This document shows, piece after piece, positions 24,627 to 35,970 of a stretch of 64,000 nt of DNA. The notes under the pieces were generated by a model. That model did no database searches and was not told the DNA's origin. It worked only from the letters and a program-made list of their open reading frames with translations. This DNA is from Penium margaritaceum (Eukaryota > Streptophyta > Zygnematophyceae > Desmidiales > Peniaceae). The position numbers and the translations under genes are program-made. Location of the stretch: positions 14,684-78,683 of the forward strand of contig SZWC01003906.1 in NCBI GenBank assembly GCA_023375785.1, written 5' to 3'. How positions within the stretch are numbered: position 1 is the stretch's first letter; each line of letters opens with the position of its first letter.

Positions 24627-24688
24627 TTGTCTTTTTGGTGTTCCCTTTTGGAGTCACTCCTTCCATGGTGAGGAGCATTACTCCAACA

Positions 24689-24693
24689 GCGAG
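24689..24693 (+). repeat. Target-site duplication, right (gcgag)
   Basis: This is identical to 23,984-23,988, and the satellite resumes in register immediately after it. Confidence 0.85.
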
Positions 24694-25452
24694 TGGTTGC
24701 GAGTGGTTGCAAGTGGTTGCAAGTGGTTGCCAGTGGTTGCGAGTGGTTTTGAGTAGTTGCAAGTGGTTGTGAGTGGTTCCGAGTGGTTGTGAGTGGTTGC
24801 GAGTGGTTCCAAGCAGTTGCGAGTGGTTGTGAGTGGTTGCGAGTGGCTGCGAGTGGCAATGAGTGGCTATGAGTGGTTACGAGTGGTTGCGAATAATTGC
24901 GAGTGGGTGTGAGTGGTTGCGAGTGATTGTGAGTGGGTGCAAGTGATTGTGAGTGTTTGCGAGTGGTTGCGAGTGCTTGCAAATGAATGCGACTGGTTGC
25001 AAGTGGTTTTGAGTGAATCCGAGTGGTTGTGAGTGGTTGTAAATGGTTGTGAGTAGTTGCCAGTGGTTGTGAGTGGTTGCAAGTGGTTGTAAGTGGTTGT
25101 GAGTGGCTGTGGGTGGTTATGAGTGGTTGTTAGTTGTTACGAGTGCTTGGGAGTTATTGTGAGTGGTTTTTTGTGGTTGCGAGCAATTGCGAGAGGTTGT
25201 GATTGGTTGGAATTGGTTCTGAGTGGTTGAGAGTGGTTGCGAGCTGTTGCGAGTGGTTGCGAGTGGTTGCCTACGGTTGTAAGTGTTTGCGAGTGGTTAT
25301 GAGAGGTTACAAGTGGTTGCGAATGGTTGCAAGTGGTTCCGAGTCACTACTAGTGGTTGTGAGTGGTTGCGAGTAGTTGCCAGTGGCTGCCTGTGGTTGT
25401 GAGTGGTTGTTAGCGGTTGCAAGTGGTTGTGTGTGGTTGCCAGTGGTTGCGA

Positions 25453-25629
25453 TTGGTTGCGAGTGGTTGCGAGTGGTTGCAAGTGGTTCCGAGTGGTTGC
25501 GAGTGGTTGAGAGTGGTTGCGTGTAGTTGTGAGTGGTTGCGAGTGGTTGCGAGTGGTTGCAAGTGGTTCCGAGTGGTTGCGAGTGGTTGAGAGTGGTTGC
25601 GTGTAGTTGTGAGTGGTTGCGAGTGGTTG
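25453..25629 (+). repeat. 80-bp local doublet in satellite
   Basis: Eight decamers marked by aagtggttcc and gtgtagttgt repeat with an offset of 80 bp (25,481 and 25,561). Confidence 0.85.
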
Positions 25630-26303
25630 TGAGTAGTTGAGGTGGTTGCGAGTTGTTGCAAGTAGTTGTGAGTGGTTGTGAGTGGTTACGAGTGGTTGCA
25701 ATTGGTTGTGAGTAGTGGGAGTAGTTGTGAGTGGTTCCTAGTGCTTGCGAGTGCTTGCGAGTGCTTGCAATCGCTTGCAAGTGGTTGCGAGTAGTTGCGA
25801 GTGAGTACCAGTGATTGTGAGTGGTTGCAATTGGTTGCGAGATGTTGTAAGTGATTCTGAGTGATTGCGAGTGGTTGTGACTTGTTGTGAGTTGTTGCGT
25901 GTGTTGCGAGTGGTTGTGAGTGGTTGCGAGTGATTGCAAGTGATTGCAAGAGGTTGCGAGTGGTTGCAAGTGGTTGCAAGTGATTCCGAGTGGTTGTGAG
26001 TTGTTGAGAGTGGTTGCAAATGCTTATGAGTGGTTGTGAATGGTTGCAAGTGGTTGCGAGTGGTTAAAGGTGGTTGTGAGTGGTTACAAGTGGTTGCGAG
26101 GGGGTACAAGTGGTTGCAAGTGGTTGCGAGGGGTCAGGAGTTGTTGGGAGTGGTTTCGAGTGGTTGTAAGTGGTTGCAAGTAGTTGTGAGGGGTTACCGG
26201 TGGTTATGAGTGATTGTGAGTGGTTGCGAGTGGTTGCGAGTGGTTGTGAGTGGTTGCCAGTGGTTGCGAGTGGTTGTGAGAGGTTGCGAGTGTCTATGAG
26301 AAG

Positions 26304-27142
26304 TTGCGAGTGGTTGCGAGTGGCTGCGAGTGCTTGTGAGTGGTTGCGATTGATTGTGAGTGATTGAAAGTGGTAGTGAGTGGCTGCAAGAGATTGCGAG
26401 TGGTTGCGAGTGGCTGCGAGTGCTTGTGAGTGGTTGCGATTGATTGTGAGTGATTGAAAGTGGTAGTGAGTGGCTGCAAGAGATTGCGAGTGGTTGCGAG
26501 TGGCTGCGAGTGCTTGTGAGTGGTTGCGATTGATTGTGAGTGATTGAAAGTGGTAGTGAGTGGCTGCAAGAGATTGCGAGTGGTTGCGAGTGGCTGCGAG
26601 TGCTTGTGAGTGGTTGCGATTGATTGTGAGTGATTGAAAGTGGTAGTGAGTGGCTGCAAGAGATTGCGAGTGGTTGCGAGTGGCTGCGAGTGCTTGTGAG
26701 TGGTTGCGATTGATTGTGAGTGATTGAAAGTGGTAGTGAGTGGCTGCAAGAGATTGCGAGTGGTTGCGAGTGGCTGCGAGTGCTTGTGAGTGGTTGCGAT
26801 TGATTGTGAGTGATTGAAAGTGGTAGTGAGTGGCTGCAAGAGATTGCGAGTGGTTGCGAGTGGCTGCGAGTGCTTGTGAGTGGTTGCGATTGATTGTGAG
26901 TGATTGAAAGTGGTAGTGAGTGGCTGCAAGAGATTGCGAGTGGTTGCGAGTGGCTGCGAGTGCTTGTGAGTGGTTGCGATTGATTGTGAGTGATTGAAAG
27001 TGGTAGTGAGTGGCTGCAAGAGATTGCGAGTGGTTGCGAGTGGCTGCGAGTGCTTGTGAGTGGTTGCGATTGATTGTGAGTGATTGAAAGTGGTAGTGAG
27101 TGGCTGCAAGAGATTGCGAGTGGTTGCGAGTGGCTGCGAGTG
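26304..27142 (+). repeat. 90-bp higher-order array, 9.3 copies
   Basis: Nine decamers form a 90-bp unit, including gattgattgtgag, tgattgaaag, tggtagtgag and gcaagagattgc, with copy starts every 90 bp from 26,341 to 27,061 plus a partial leading copy. The copies look identical by eye until the last few bases. Three - strand frames stay open through it as 30-residue periodic peptides, the longest an open frame of 411 codons (27,299 down to 26,064). They have no gene context and are treated as products of the repeat. Confidence 0.96.
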
Positions 27143-27817
27143 GTTGTGAGTGGTTGCAAGTAGTTGCGACTGGTTGTGATTGGTTGCAATTGGTTGTAAC
27201 TGGTTGAGAGTGGATGTAAGTGGCTGCGAGTGGTTGCGAGTGGTTGCAAGTGGTTGCGGGTGGTTGCGAGTGGTTACGAGTGGTTGTAAGTAGTTGCAAT
27301 TGGTTGCTAGTGGTTGCAAGTGGTTGTGAGTGGTTGCGAGTGGTTTCGATTTGTTTTCAGTGGTTGCGAGTGGTTTCCAGTGATTGCTAGTGGTTGGGAG
27401 TGGTTGCGAGTGGTTGCGAGTGGTTGTGAGTGGTCGTGAATGGTCGTGACTGGTTGCGATTGGTTGCGATTTCTTTTTTGTGGTTGTGAGTGGTTGCAAC
27501 TGGTTGCGACTGGTTCCGAGTAGTTGCGAGCGGTTGTGATTGGTTGGCTATGGTTGTGAGTGGTTGCGAGTGGTTACGAGTGGTTACAAGTGGTTGTGAG
27601 TGGTTGGGAGTGGTTGCGAGTGGTTGTGAGTCGTAACTAGTGGTTGCGAGTGGTTGCGAGTGGTTACGAGTGGTTGCAAGAGACTGCCAGTGGTTGCAAG
27701 TGGTTGCAAGTGGTTGTGTGTGGTTGTGATTTGTTGCGAGTGGTTGCCAGTTGTAACGAGTGATTGTGAGTGGTTGTGAGTGTTCGCGATTGGTTGCGAG
27801 TGGTTGGGAGTGGTTGC

Positions 27818-28155
27818 TGTCACAAACAGAATCCCACAACAACACTCTCTCGGACTAAGCACAAGGACTAGAAAGAAGACCTCTGGATTACACTCTGTGA
27901 CAACCGGTTCAAGTGTGCGAGTACTGCTCTTCATCCAAAGGTCACGAGCAAAACTGCACAAAACCAGATGAAGATTCAAGGACCGTTAAGAGAATAATCT
28001 AACAACCTCGCAACGCGTTCGGCTAGCGTCAAAGAAGCTGTTTGTTATCCTTGTCCTGTTCTATATTGTGTATATGATGGATGTTCATTCCCTCGTGGTT
28101 TAGCGCAGATCAATTCTTTCCAACCTGTTCGCCTTTGGTTCAGCCGCTTGCCGCC
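27818..28155. other. Unidentified non-satellite insertion, about 338 bp
   Basis: The satellite stops after tggttgc (27,817) and resumes with ggttgcgagt (about 28,156). The left edge is sharp; the right edge is uncertain by about 30 bp because the last bases partly resemble decayed decamers. The insert has no TG...CA ends, no obvious terminal inverted repeat, no poly(A) tail and no A/B-box pair that I can see. It contains a short inverted repeat, tgtcaca (27,818) and tgtgaca (27,896), and an AT-rich patch near 28,060-28,080. Open frames entering it from either side are extensions of satellite frames. It could be a transposon fragment, a gene fragment or filler from break repair; I do not recognise it. 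Confidence 0.6.
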
Positions 28156-30294
28156 GGTTGCGAGTGGTTACAAGTGGTTCTGAGTGGTTGCGACCGGTTG
28201 CGAATGGTTACGAGTGATTGCAAGTTGTTGCGAGTGATTATGAGTGGTTGCGGGTGGTTGCGAGTGGTTGTGAGTGGCTGTAAGTGGTTGTGAGTGGTTG
28301 TGAATGGTTTTGAGTGGTTGTGAGTAGTTACGACTGGTTGTGAGTGGTTGCGAGTGGTTGCGATTTGTTGCGAGTTGTTGTGAGTGATTCCGAGTGGTTG
28401 CGAGTGGTTGTGAGAGATTTCGAGTAGTTGCAAGTAGTTGGGAGTGGTTGCGAGTTGTTGCGAGTGGTTGCAAGTGATTTCGAGTGGTTGCGAGTGGTTG
28501 CGAGTTGTTGGGTGAGGTTGTGAGTGATTGCATGTGGTTGCCAGTTGTTGTGAGTGGCTGCGAGTAATTTTGTGTAGTTGTGAGTGATTGCAAGTAGTTG
28601 CAAGTGGTTGCGATTGATGCGTATGGTTGGGAGTAGTTGCGAGTGGTTACGAGTGTTTGTGAGTGGTTGAAAGTTGTTACAAGTGGTTACAAGTAGTTAC
28701 GAGTGGTTACGAGTGGTTGTGAGTGGGTGTGAGTGGTTGTGGGTGGTTGCGAGTGGTTGCAAGTGGATGTGAGTGGATGCAAGTTATTCGAGTGGTTGCG
28801 AGTGGTTGGGAGTGGTTGCGAGTGGTTGCGAGTGGTTGTGAGTTGTTACGAGTGGTTGCGAGTGGTTACAAAAGATTCCAAGTGGTTGCGAGTGGTTGGG
28901 AGCGCTTACAAGTGATTGCGAGTGGTTGTGAGTGGGTGTGAGTGGTTGGGGGTGGTTGCGAGTAGTTGCGATTGGTTGCAAGTGGTCGTGCGTAGTTTTG
29001 TGTGGTTGTGGGTGGTTGCAAGTGGTTGCGATTGGTTGCCAGTTGTTGTGAGTGGTTGCGAGTTGTTGTGAGTGGTTGCAAGCGGTTGCAAGTGGTTGCG
29101 AGTGATTTCAAGTGGTTGCAAGTTGTTGGGAGTGGTTGCGAGTGGTTGCGAGTGGTTGCAAGTGGTTGCCAGTGGTTTCCAGTGGTTGCGAGTGGATTTG
29201 TGTGGTTGTGAGTGCTTGCGAGTGGTTGCGAGTGGCTGCAATTGGTTGCATTTGGTTGTGAGTCGTTGCGAGTGGATACGAGTGGTTTTGAGGGGTTGCG
29301 AGTGGTTGCAAGTAGTTGTAAGTGGTTGTGAGTGGTTGCGAGTGGTTGCAAGTGGTTGCGAGTGGTTGCGAGTGGTTTTAGTGGTTGGAAGTGGATACGA
29401 GTGGTTGCAAATGGTTGCAAGTGGTTGGGAGTGATTGCAAGTAGTTGCGAGTGGTTGGGAGTGGTTGTGAGTGGTTGTGAGTGGATGCGAGTAATTGCAA
29501 GTGATTGCGAGTGGTTGTGAGTGGTTCTGAGTGGTCATGAGTGGTTGCAAGTGCTTGTGAGTGGATGCAAGTGATTCGAGTGGTTGCGAGTGGTTGCGAT
29601 TGGTTGCGAGTGGTTTGGAGTGGTTGCGAGTGGTTGCGACATGTTGCGAGTGGTTGCGACTTGTTGCGAGTGGTTGCGAGTGGTTACGAAAGGTTCCAAG
29701 TGGTTGCGAATGGTTGCGAGCGGCTACAAGTGATTGCGTGTGGTTGCAAGTGTGTGTGAGTGGTTGGGGGTGGTTGCGAGTAGTTGTGAGTGGTTGCAAG
29801 TGGTTGTGCGTGGTTTTGAGTGATTGTGAGTGGTTGCAAGTGGTTGCGATTGGTTGCGAGTTGTTGTGAGTAGTTGCAAGTTGTTGTGAGTGGTTGCAAG
29901 CAGTTGCAAGTGGTTTTGAGTGATTTCGAGTGGTTGGAAGTGGTTGGGAGTAGTTGCAAGTGGTTGCGAGTGGTTGCAAGTGATTGCGAGTAGTTGCAAC
30001 TGGTTGCGAGTGGTTGCAAGTGGTTGCGAGTGGTTTTGTGTGGTTGTGAGTTCTTGCGAGTAGTTGCGAGTGGTTACAATTGGTTTTATTTGGTTGTGAA
30101 TGGTTACGAGTGGTTACGAGTGGTTTTGAGTGGTTGCGAGTGGTTGCAAGTGGTTGCAAGTGGTTGTGAGTGGTTGCGAGTGGTTGCAAATGGTTGTGAG
30201 TGGTTGTGAGTGGTTTGAGTGGTTGCGAGTGGATACGAGTGGTTGCAAGTGGTTGCGAGTGGTTGGGAGTGATTGCGAGTGGTTGCGAGTGGTT

Positions 30295-30650
30295 GGGAGT
30301 GATTGCGAGTAGTTGCGAGTGGCTGCGAGTGGTTGCGAGTTGTTGCGAGTGGCTTCGTGTGGTTGCAAGTGGTTGCAAAAGGTTACGAGTGATTATGAGT
30401 GGTTACAAGTGGTTAGGAGTGGTTGAAAGTGGATGTGAGTGGTTGCAAGTGATTGCAAGTGGTTGTGAGTGGTTGTGAGTGGATGCGAGTAATTGCAAGT
30501 GATTGCGAGTGGTTGTGAGTGATTGCGAGTAGTTGCGAGTGGCTGCGAGTGGTTGCGAGTTGTTGCGAGTGGCTTCGTGTGGTTGCAAGTGGTTGCAAAA
30601 GGTTACGAGTGATTATGAGTGGTTACAAGTGGTTAGGAGTGGTTGAAAGT
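30295..30650 (+). repeat. Spaced doublet of about 130 bp (offset 220 bp)
   Basis: A block marked by ggcttcgtgtgg, gcaaaaggttacgag and ggttaggagtggttg occurs from about 30,301 and again from about 30,521, with about 90 bp of other satellite between. Confidence 0.85.
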
Positions 30651-33209
30651 GGTTGTGAGTGGTTGCAAGTGATTGTGAGTGATCGTGAGTGGTCGCAAGT
30701 GGTTGCCAGCAATTGTGAGTTGTTGTGAGTGGTTGCAAGTGGTTGTGAGTAGTTGTGAGTGGTTGCGAATGGTTGTGAGTAGCTACGAGTGGTTGTGAGT
30801 GGTTGCGAGTGGTTGCAAGTGGTTGCGAGCCGTTGCGAGTAGTTGCAAGTGGTTGCGAGTGGTTGGAAGTTTGGCAAGTGGTCGCGAATAGTTGCGAATG
30901 GTTTCGAGTGGTTGTGAGTGGTTACAAGTGGTTGTGATTGGCTGCAAGTGCTTGCGAGTGGTTGCAAGTGGTTGCGAGTGGTTGCAAGTTGTTGGGAGTG
31001 GTTGCTAGTGGTTTTGTGTGGCTGCAAGTGCTTGCAAGTTGTTGCAAGTTGATGCGATTGGTTACATATGATTGCGAGTGGTCGGGAGTGGTTATGAGTG
31101 CTTGTAAGTGGTTGCGAGTGGTTGCAAGTGGTTGCAATTGGTTGCAAGTAGTTGCGAGTGGTTGTGAATGGTTGCGAATGGTTGCGAGTGGTTGCGAGTG
31201 GTTGCAAGTGTTGCAAGTGGTTGCGAATCGTTGTGAGTGGTTTTGTGTGGTTGCGATTTGTTGCAAGTAGTTGCAATCGGTTCCACATGGTTGCAAGTCG
31301 TTGCAAGTGGTTGTGAGTGGTTCTGAGTGGTTGCGAGTGGTTGCAAGTGCTTGCGAGTGGTTAAGATTGGTTATGAGTAGTTGCAAGTGAATGCGAGTGG
31401 TCGCGCGTGGTCCCGAGTTGGCCCTAGTGGTTGTGAGTGGTTGTGAGTGATTGTGAGTGGCTACGAGTGGTTGCGAGTGGTTACGAGTGGGTTTGTGTGG
31501 TTGCGAGTGGTTCCAAGTGGTTGCGAGTGATTCCGATTGGTTACGTATGGTTGCGAGTGGTCTTGCATGGTTACCACTGGTTGCGTGTGATTGCCAGTGG
31601 TTCCAAGTGGTTGCGAGTGGTTGCGAGTGGTTGCGACTGATTACGACTGGTTACGAGTGGTTGCGAGTGGATGCGAGTTGTTGCAACTGGTTGTGATTGG
31701 TTGCATATTGTTTTGAGTGGTTGCGAGTGGTTGTGAGAGGTTGGGAGTATATGTTGGTAGTTGCGAGTGGTTGCGAGTGGTTGCGAGTGGTTGCGAGTGG
31801 TCAGGTGTGGTCGCGAGTGGTCGCAAGAGGTTGTGAGTGGTTGTGAGTAGTTGCAAATGATTGCAAGTGGTTGCGAGTGGTTTTGAGTGGTTGTGAGTAG
31901 TTGTGAGTGGTTCCGAGTGGTTACGAGTGGTTAGGAGTGGTTGCAAGTGGTTGCGAGTCGTTGTCACTGATTGGGCGTGGTTGCAGGTGGTTGTGAGTGG
32001 TTGCGAGTTGTTGCGAGTGGTTGCGAGTGATTGCGAGTGATTGTGAGTGGTTGCCAGTGGTTGCGCATGGTTGGGTGTGTTTGCGAGGGGTTGCAAGTGG
32101 TTGCGAGTGGTTGCGAGTGGTTGCAAGTTATTGCAACTGATTGCGAGAGGTTGCGAGTTTTTGGGAATGGTTGCAATTGGTTGCAAGTGGTTAGGAGTGG
32201 TTGCGAGTAGTTACGAAAGGTTGCACATGGTTGCGAGTGGTTGCCAGTGGTTGTGAGAATTTACGAGTGGTTGTCAGTGTTTGCAAGTGCTTGTGAGTTG
32301 TTGTGATTGGTTGCGAGTGGTTGTGATTGATTACGAGTGGTTGTGAATTTTTGCGATTGCAAGTGGTGAGAACTGGTTCCAGGTGGTTGTAAGTGGTTGT
32401 GAGTGGTTGCGGGTGGCTGCGAGTGGTTGCTAGTGGTTGCAAGTGGTTGTGAGTAGTTGTGAGTGGTTGCAAGCAGTTGTGAGTAGTTGCGAGTGGTTGT
32501 GAGTGGTTGCAAGTGGTTGCGTTTGGTTGCGAGTGATTGGGAGTGGTTGCAAGTGGTTCCGAGTGGTTGCGAGTGATTGTGAGGGATTGCGAGTGATTGT
32601 GAATGGTTGCAAGTGGTTGGGATTGGTTGGGTGAGGTTGCGAGTGGATGCAAGTGATTGGGAGTGGTTGTGTGCGGTTGGTAGTGGTTGCAAGTGTTTGC
32701 AGGAGGTTGCAAGTTGTTGGGAGTGGTTGGGAGTGGTTTCAAGCGGTTGCGAGTGATTGCGATTGGTGAAGAGAGGTTGCGAGTTGTTGCGAGTGGTTGC
32801 GGGTGGTTTTGAGCAATGGCAAGTCGATGCGAGTGGTTACAAGTGTTTGTTACTGGTTGTGACTGGTTGCGAGGCGTTGCGAGTGGTTGCGAGTGGCTGT
32901 GAGTTGTTGCGAGTTGTTGCAATCGGTTGCGAGTGGCCTCGAGTGTTTGCGAGTGGTAGAAAGTGATTGCCAGTCACTGAGAGTGGTTGCGAGTGGTTGC
33001 AAGAGGTTTGGAGTGGTTGCGTGTGGTTGCGAGTAGATGCAAGTGATTGAGAGTGGTTGCGAGTGGTTGCGAGTGGTTGTGACTGGTTATGATTGGTTGC
33101 GAGTGGTTGCGAGTGGTTACGAGTCGCTGCGAGTGGTTGCGAGTGGTTGCGAGTGGTTGTGAGTTGTTGGGAGTGGTTGCGAATGGTTGTGAGTGGTTGC
33201 GAGTGCCTA

Positions 33210-33263
33210 NNNNNNNNNNNNNNNNNNNNNNNNNNNNNNNNNNNNNNNNNNNNNNNNNNNNNN
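33210..33263. other. Assembly gap, 54 N
   Basis: A run of N within satellite, with decamers on both sides. Confidence 0.99.
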
Positions 33264-35056
33264 GACTGGTTGCGAGTGGTTGCCAGTGGTTGCGAGTGGT
33301 TGTGAGTGGTTGCAAGTGGCTGTGTGTGGTTGCGAGTGGTCGCGAGTGGTTGCTAGTGGGTGTGAATAGTTGTGAGTGGTTGAGAGTGGTTACGAGTGGT
33401 TGCAAGTGGCTGCGAGTCGTTGTGATTAGTTCCAAGTGGTTGGGAGTGGTTGCGAGTGTTTGCGAGTGGTTGCGAGTGGTTGTGAGTGGTTGCGAGTGAT
33501 TGTGAGAGGTTACAAGTGGTTGGTAGTGGTTGTGATTCGTTGTGAGTGGTTGCGAGTACTTGGAAGTGATTGCGAGTGGTTGGGAGTGGTTGCGAGTTGT
33601 TACGAGTGGTTGCGAGTGGTAGCAAGTGGTAGCGAGAAGTTGTGAGTGGTTGCGAGTGGTTTTCTGTGGTTGCACGTGGTTGTGAGAAGTTGTGAGTGGT
33701 TGCGAGTGATTGTGAGTGTTTGTGAGTGTTTGTAAGTGGTTGCGAGTGGTTGCAAGTGGTTGCGAGAGATTGGGAGTGGTTACGATTGGTTGGGAGTCAT
33801 TTGAAGTGGTTGCAAATGGTTGCAAGTAGTTGCGATTGGTTACGAGTGATTGCAAGTGGTTGCGAGTGGTTGCGAGTGGTTGCGAGTGGTTACGAGTGGT
33901 TGCAAGTGGTTGCCAGTGGTTGTGAGTTTGTGTGAGTGGTTGCAAATGGTTGCAATTGGTTGTAACTGGTTGCAAGTTCTTGCGAGTGGTGCGAGTGGTT
34001 GCGAGTGGTTGCGAGTGGTTGCCAGTGGTTGCAAGTGGTTGCGAGTTGTTGCGAGTGGTCGCAAGTGGTTGTGAGTGGTTTTGAGTGGTTGTGAGTGGTT
34101 GTGAGTGGTTTTGTGTGGTTGCAAGTGGTTGTGAGTGGCTGCAATTTGTTATGTATAATTGGGAGTGGTTGTGAGTGGTTACGAGTGGTTGCGAGTGGTT
34201 GTGAGTGGTTGCGACTGGTTACTAGTGGTTGCAAGTGGTTGCGAGTTGATGCAAGAGATTCGTGTGGCTGCGAGTGGTTGCAAGTGGTTGGGTTTGTTTG
34301 TGAGCGGTTGCGATTGGTTGTGAGTGGGTGCGAGTTGTTGCAAGTGGTTCCGAGTGGTTACGAGTGGTTCCGAGTGGTTACAAGTGGTTACGAGTGGATG
34401 CGAGTGGTTGTGAATGGTTACGAGTGATTGCGAATGGTTGGGAGTGCTTGTGAGTAGTTGCGGGTGGTTGCGAGTTGCTGTGAGTGGTTGCAAGTGGTTT
34501 TGAGTGGTTGTAGACAGTTCTGAGTGGTTGTGTGTGGTTGAGAGTGGTTGCGAGTGGTTGTGAGTGGTTGCGAGTGATTGCGATTGGTTGCGAGTTGTTG
34601 TGATTGATTGCGAGTGGCTGTGAATTATTGCAAGTGGTTACGAGTGGTTGTGAGTGTTTTGGAGTGGTTCCAAGTGGTTGGGAGTGGTTGCGAGTGGTTG
34701 CGAGTGGTTGCAAGTGATTGTGGGTGGTTGCGAGTGGTTGCAGCTGGTTGGGTTTGGTTTTGAGTGGTTGCAAGTAGATGCGAGTTGTTGTGAGTGGTTG
34801 CGAGTGGTTTTGTGTGGTTGTGAGTGCTTGCGAGTGCTTGTGAGTGGTTGCGATTGGTTGCATTTGGTTGTGAGTGGTTGGGAGTCCTGAAATAGTATGC
34901 ACCTTGTCCACTGCCTAGCTGGCTAGCTGCACATTCATTCAAGGCATGCACTCCTCTATGGAGTATGTCCCCTTGGTCTGTTTTAAGATGGGCGAGGAAT
35001 GCACTGCCCATAATGGGTATGTCCCCTGTGGCTCATCATAGGAACCATACCTTTTT

Positions 35057-35116
35057 GGCTTGGTTGAATAGGCACCGAAGTCTCAAACAAGAGGTCGCGG
35101 CTTCAAACCCCGCGAC
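35057..35116 (+). promoter_or_regulatory. tRNA-like module in left LTR
   Basis: An A-box-like stretch, ggcttggttgaataggc (35,057-35,073), is followed by a T-arm-like hairpin whose arms gtcgcgg (35,094-35,100) and ccgcgac (35,110-35,116) pair perfectly around cttcaaacc. The segment agtctcaaacaagaggtcg between them resembles the anticodon and variable region of elongator tRNA-Met. No acceptor stem is seen. It looks like a tRNA-derived head, as in SINEs, rather than a tRNA gene. Confidence 0.55.
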
Positions 35117-35151
35117 GGCCGCAGTTTTCTTCGTGGCCAAAACTGGCACAG

Positions 35152-35169
35152 GAAGCTTCTAGGAAGCTT
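35152..35169. promoter_or_regulatory. Heat-shock-element-like dyads in left LTR
   Basis: The string gaagcttctaggaagctt holds two GAAnnTT(C) dyads separated by three bases. The same string stands in the right LTR at 40,528-40,545. Heat control is known for some plant copia LTRs (ONSEN); for this element it is an inference. Confidence 0.4.
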
Positions 35170-35261
35170 GCTAGAGCCTGCCTTGAGGATAACGCTTGGC
35201 GGTCTAAGGACGCACCAAGTAGGACTGTAGGTTGAGGTTGGCTCCAGTGGAGCTACTACAA

Positions 35262-35295
35262 GCAGAAGCTTTAGCAAAGCTCTGCAAGTATAAAA
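35262..35295 (+). promoter_or_regulatory. Hairpin and TATA box of left LTR
   Basis: A near-perfect inverted repeat at 35,262-35,285 (arms gcagaagcttt and aaagctctgc, one bulged base) lies just before tataaaa at 35,289-35,295. TATA at this place would start the genomic RNA in the last part of the LTR, as is usual for LTR elements. Confidence 0.65.
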
Positions 35296-35537
35296 GCCTG
35301 TACCTTGCATGAATCCATTTATAGTTCTTGCCTTTGAGACTCATCACAGAGTGTTTGACCAAAGGTAGACACTAAAGACCAACATGCGGATTTTGTGAGG
35401 TTGCAAACCAAACAAACCTAAAGTGTGGATCCCTCGTTTGAGGATGACATGTTATCTTGGTTGCAATACCAAGAGCGGTTGGCGGCCTCCCATGTCGGGA
35501 CTGGTTTTCTACACCGTTGCTATCCGGTGGATTGACA

Positions 35538-35970
35538 AAGAGTTATGGGCCCACACTTCTGGTTCTAAGGCACACTTCCAAGACCAACTAGCGCGTGGTC
35601 TTCCAAGGCACACAGGTACAAGATAGACACGAAGATCAGACAGCTCCAATCTGCCCCATCGGCTCCATCGGCTTCTTCAGGTAGGGTGCGCGCACGTAGC
35701 GGACTAGGGGACGAGGAACAGCTCTGTCCATGTTGGACAAGACCCTTGAGCCCTGACGAGATTAAGCTCTACCCCTTTTTAGAAGGTGGTACGACCCCGA
35801 GTCCGTTCTCTCACGACGGCACCATCGCCTTAGGCGATCATCGGCGGGAGGGGTATGCAATGGAACCAACTGCACCTTTGACAACGGTTACAATCAGCAG
35901 CCTCAACAGCCTCATCGGCCTCAACAAAGCAGAGTAGCAGCAAAGCAGAGAAGACAAAGAACTGCAGGAA
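35538..35970 (+). mobile_element. Leader of the copia element
   Basis: These 433 bp between the left LTR and the gag-like coding start hold the candidate primer site and no recognised domain. Short open frames here show no family resemblance. Confidence 0.6.
35546..35556 (+). promoter_or_regulatory. Candidate primer-binding site
   Basis: The string tgggcccacac begins eight bases after the left LTR. It starts with tgg, as expected for pairing with a tRNA CCA end. The common plant copia site for initiator tRNA-Met (tatcagagc) is not present. The tRNA cannot be named from sequence alone. Confidence 0.25.

Larger units (their letters stand above)
23989..24688 (-). mobile_element. Solo LTR, 700 bp, probably copia type
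   Basis: A 700-bp non-satellite island begins with tgttgg and ends with ccaaca on the + strand, so it has the TG...CA ends of an LTR in short inverted form. It is flanked by a perfect 5-bp duplication (gcgag). No coding domain lies inside, and there is no second LTR nearby, so I read it as a solo LTR left by recombination between two LTRs. The - strand is preferred: its start tgttggagtaatg resembles the tgttgaaatag start of the copia LTR at 40,261, and in that direction a tRNA-like A/B-box module is followed by a group of heat-shock-like dyads, the same order as in that LTR. Apart from these modules I see no close sequence match between the two. A non-autonomous element of another class is a weaker alternative. 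Confidence 0.82.
24689..27817 (+). repeat. 10-bp satellite, block 2
   Basis: Decamer satellite continues between the solo LTR and the unidentified insertion. It contains an 80-bp doublet and the 90-bp higher-order array listed separately. I see no gene. Confidence 0.96.
28156..34884 (+). repeat. 10-bp satellite, block 3
   Basis: Diverged decamers from the unidentified insertion to the copia element, interrupted by an N run at 33,210-33,263. Near 28.7-30.6 kb several segments recur in slightly altered form, for example those marked aagttattcgagtgg, gtgattcgagtgg and ggttacaaaagattcc. I see no gene. Confidence 0.96.
34885..35537 (+). repeat. Left LTR of the copia element
   Basis: The 653-bp left LTR ends in attgaca. 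It aligns end to end with 40,261-40,913 at a constant offset of 5,376 bp. It contains a tRNA-like module, heat-shock-like dyads, a short hairpin and a TATA box, in that order. Confidence 0.95.

Noticed and set aside
26064-27499. Three - strand open frames of 350-411 codons
   Set aside because: All three frames of one strand are open over the 90-bp array and encode frame-shifted versions of the same repeat.
27584-27979. Open frame of 131 codons spanning the orphan segment on the - strand
   Set aside because: Most of it is satellite. The non-satellite part shows no recognisable motif, so it cannot be supported as a gene.
27818-28155. Solo LTR or MITE identity for the orphan segment
   Set aside because: No TG...CA ends, no terminal inverted repeat, and the periodic flanks make any target duplication impossible to judge.
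35083-35310. Small protein gene on the - strand of the LTR, repeated at 40,459-40,686
   Set aside because: It is present twice only because the LTR is present twice. It overlaps the TATA box, hairpin and tRNA-like module and matches nothing known.
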